This document shows, piece by piece, positions 63,598 to 64,000 of a stretch of DNA of 64,000 nt. The notes beneath the pieces were generated by a model that worked only from the letters and a program-made list of their open reading frames with translations, was not told the DNA's origin and did not search any database. The position numbers and the translations under genes were made by a program. Source of the stretch: Streptomyces gossypii. GTDB taxonomy: Bacteria; Actinomycetota; Actinomycetes; Streptomycetales; Streptomycetaceae. Numbering within the stretch: position 1 is the first letter of the stretch; each line of letters starts with the position of its first letter. Where the stretch lies: positions 372,001 to 436,000 of the forward strand of contig NZ_JAJAGO010000003.1 in assembly GCF_025165795.1 (NCBI RefSeq), in the 5' to 3' direction.

Positions 63598-63952
63598 ACC
63601 CCGGCCGCCCGCTCTGTCCTCGCGGTGCGCGCGGCCGCGTGGAGGGTTTCGCCAGCGGCGCCGCGATCGCCGGGCAGGTGCTGGCCGCCGCCATCGCCGC
63701 GACGATCGCCCTCGTCTGACTCGAGAGGGTGGTGATCGGCGGCGGGGTGCATGCACCGACCCCCGCTGGCGTGGGAGGCCCTGGGGTGCCTCAAGCTCCG
63801 CCTTGCAGCCGCACGCACCAGCATCCGCCAGCACCGCCCTCCGGGTAAACGGCGCTACTTCGAGGGCACCCCTTAGCATCGTGGCACGGCACGGTGGGAT
63901 GCCCTGGACCTGAACTGCACCGGCCGGAGAACCCATTGGAGGAGTCACCCTC
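63598..63952. other. Interval with gene scrap before the final gene
   Basis: Apart from the ROK-like scrap (63639-63749) I see no intact gene. The last ~90 bp is the upstream region of the partial gene. Confidence 0.55.
63639..63749 (+). pseudogene. Fragment of a ROK-family sugar kinase gene
   Basis: In one frame: VEGFASGAAIAG, then AAAIAATIALV, TGA, LERVVIGGGV. ROK kinases have VEAYASG... and L-N-LLDPE-VVxGGG, so this is the distal part with most of the intervening sequence deleted and a stop at the junction. Only ~37 codons remain. Confidence 0.45.
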
Positions 63953-64000
63953 ATGCCGTTCACCGACCTGCCGCCCGAGCAACTGGAAAGCCTGCGCGAG
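63953..64000 (+). CDS. Start of a gene cut by the window end
   Basis: 16 codons, MPFTDLPPEQLESLRE, with GGAGGAG 8 bases before the ATG. The opening resembles acetylxylan-esterase-type hydrolases (M-x-F-x-D-LP-x-x-x-L), but this is too short for assignment. Confidence 0.5.
   Translation, partial: MPFTDLPPEQLESLRE

Overview
This is a GC-rich actinobacterial chromosome segment, almost certainly from Streptomyces or a very close relative. The evidence is pervasive G/C in third codon positions, GTG/TTG starts, many ATGA/GTGA overlaps, and a marker set typical of the genus: wblA, bldG with its anti-sigma partner, a membrane-fused thymidylate kinase, crp, an H+-pyrophosphatase, a tad pilus operon and the ArsA-type ATPase pair. 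From memory, gene content and order from about 3.5 to 56.6 kb match the S. coelicolor SCO3582-SCO3540 neighbourhood read backwards, with one internal block apparently inverted (see findings).

Layout. 0-3.1 kb: an EF-hand MpaB-type oxygenase carrying a TTA codon, then a TetR regulator with a DUF2867 protein behind its own operator-like palindrome. 3.4-7.5 kb: tRNA-Pro, metallophosphoesterase, YqeY and a bifunctional penicillin-binding protein. 7.6-20.3 kb: marP protease, CoA-type NUDIX, nth, a two-gene ABC exporter, crp, MBL hydrolase, NUDIX, RidA, a small DUF4177 gene, two ArsA-family ATPases and wblA. 21-30.2 kb: alpha/beta hydrolase, holin-family membrane protein, acs, a SulP/carbonic anhydrase fusion, a deacetylase-like lipoprotein and a CooC-like ATPase. 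30.3-40.6 kb: a degenerate Fic protein, a HAD phosphatase, a 6C small RNA, the ssd-tadABC-pilin-TadE operon, and a DEAD/DEAH helicase converging on it. 40.7-56.6 kb: bldG, anti-sigma factor, hppA, lipoprotein, methyltransferase, small membrane protein, topA, the membrane-tmk fusion, holB, a secreted alpha/beta-hydrolase peptidase and tRNA-Thr.

56.7-64.0 kb, downstream of tRNA-Thr, is different in character. It holds decayed genes (an ORF broken by TAG, a frameshifted STM4013-family hydrolase, a remnant of the STM4012 radical-SAM gene, a ROK-kinase scrap) between intact accessory genes: an FAD/NAD(P)-binding protein divergent from a LuxR regulator; an FBP (EF-G-binding) protein divergent from a TetR regulator over a perfect palindrome that contains both -35 elements; an SGNH hydrolase; and the first codons of another gene.

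Working units. The bldG/anti-sigma pair and wblA are developmental regulators. Ssd and TadA-C with the pilins would build a Flp-type pilus, with the 6C RNA encoded just upstream. topA, tmk and holB form a DNA-metabolism cluster. nth-NUDIX-marP resembles a repair and acid-stress operon. No CRISPR array, rRNA, complete transposon or prophage was found. I see no convincing new defence or biosynthetic system; the less usual items are the Fic pseudo-enzyme, the unterminated TadE-like ORF, the palindrome with two -35 elements, and the phospho-motif-like tail of the Tmk fusion.
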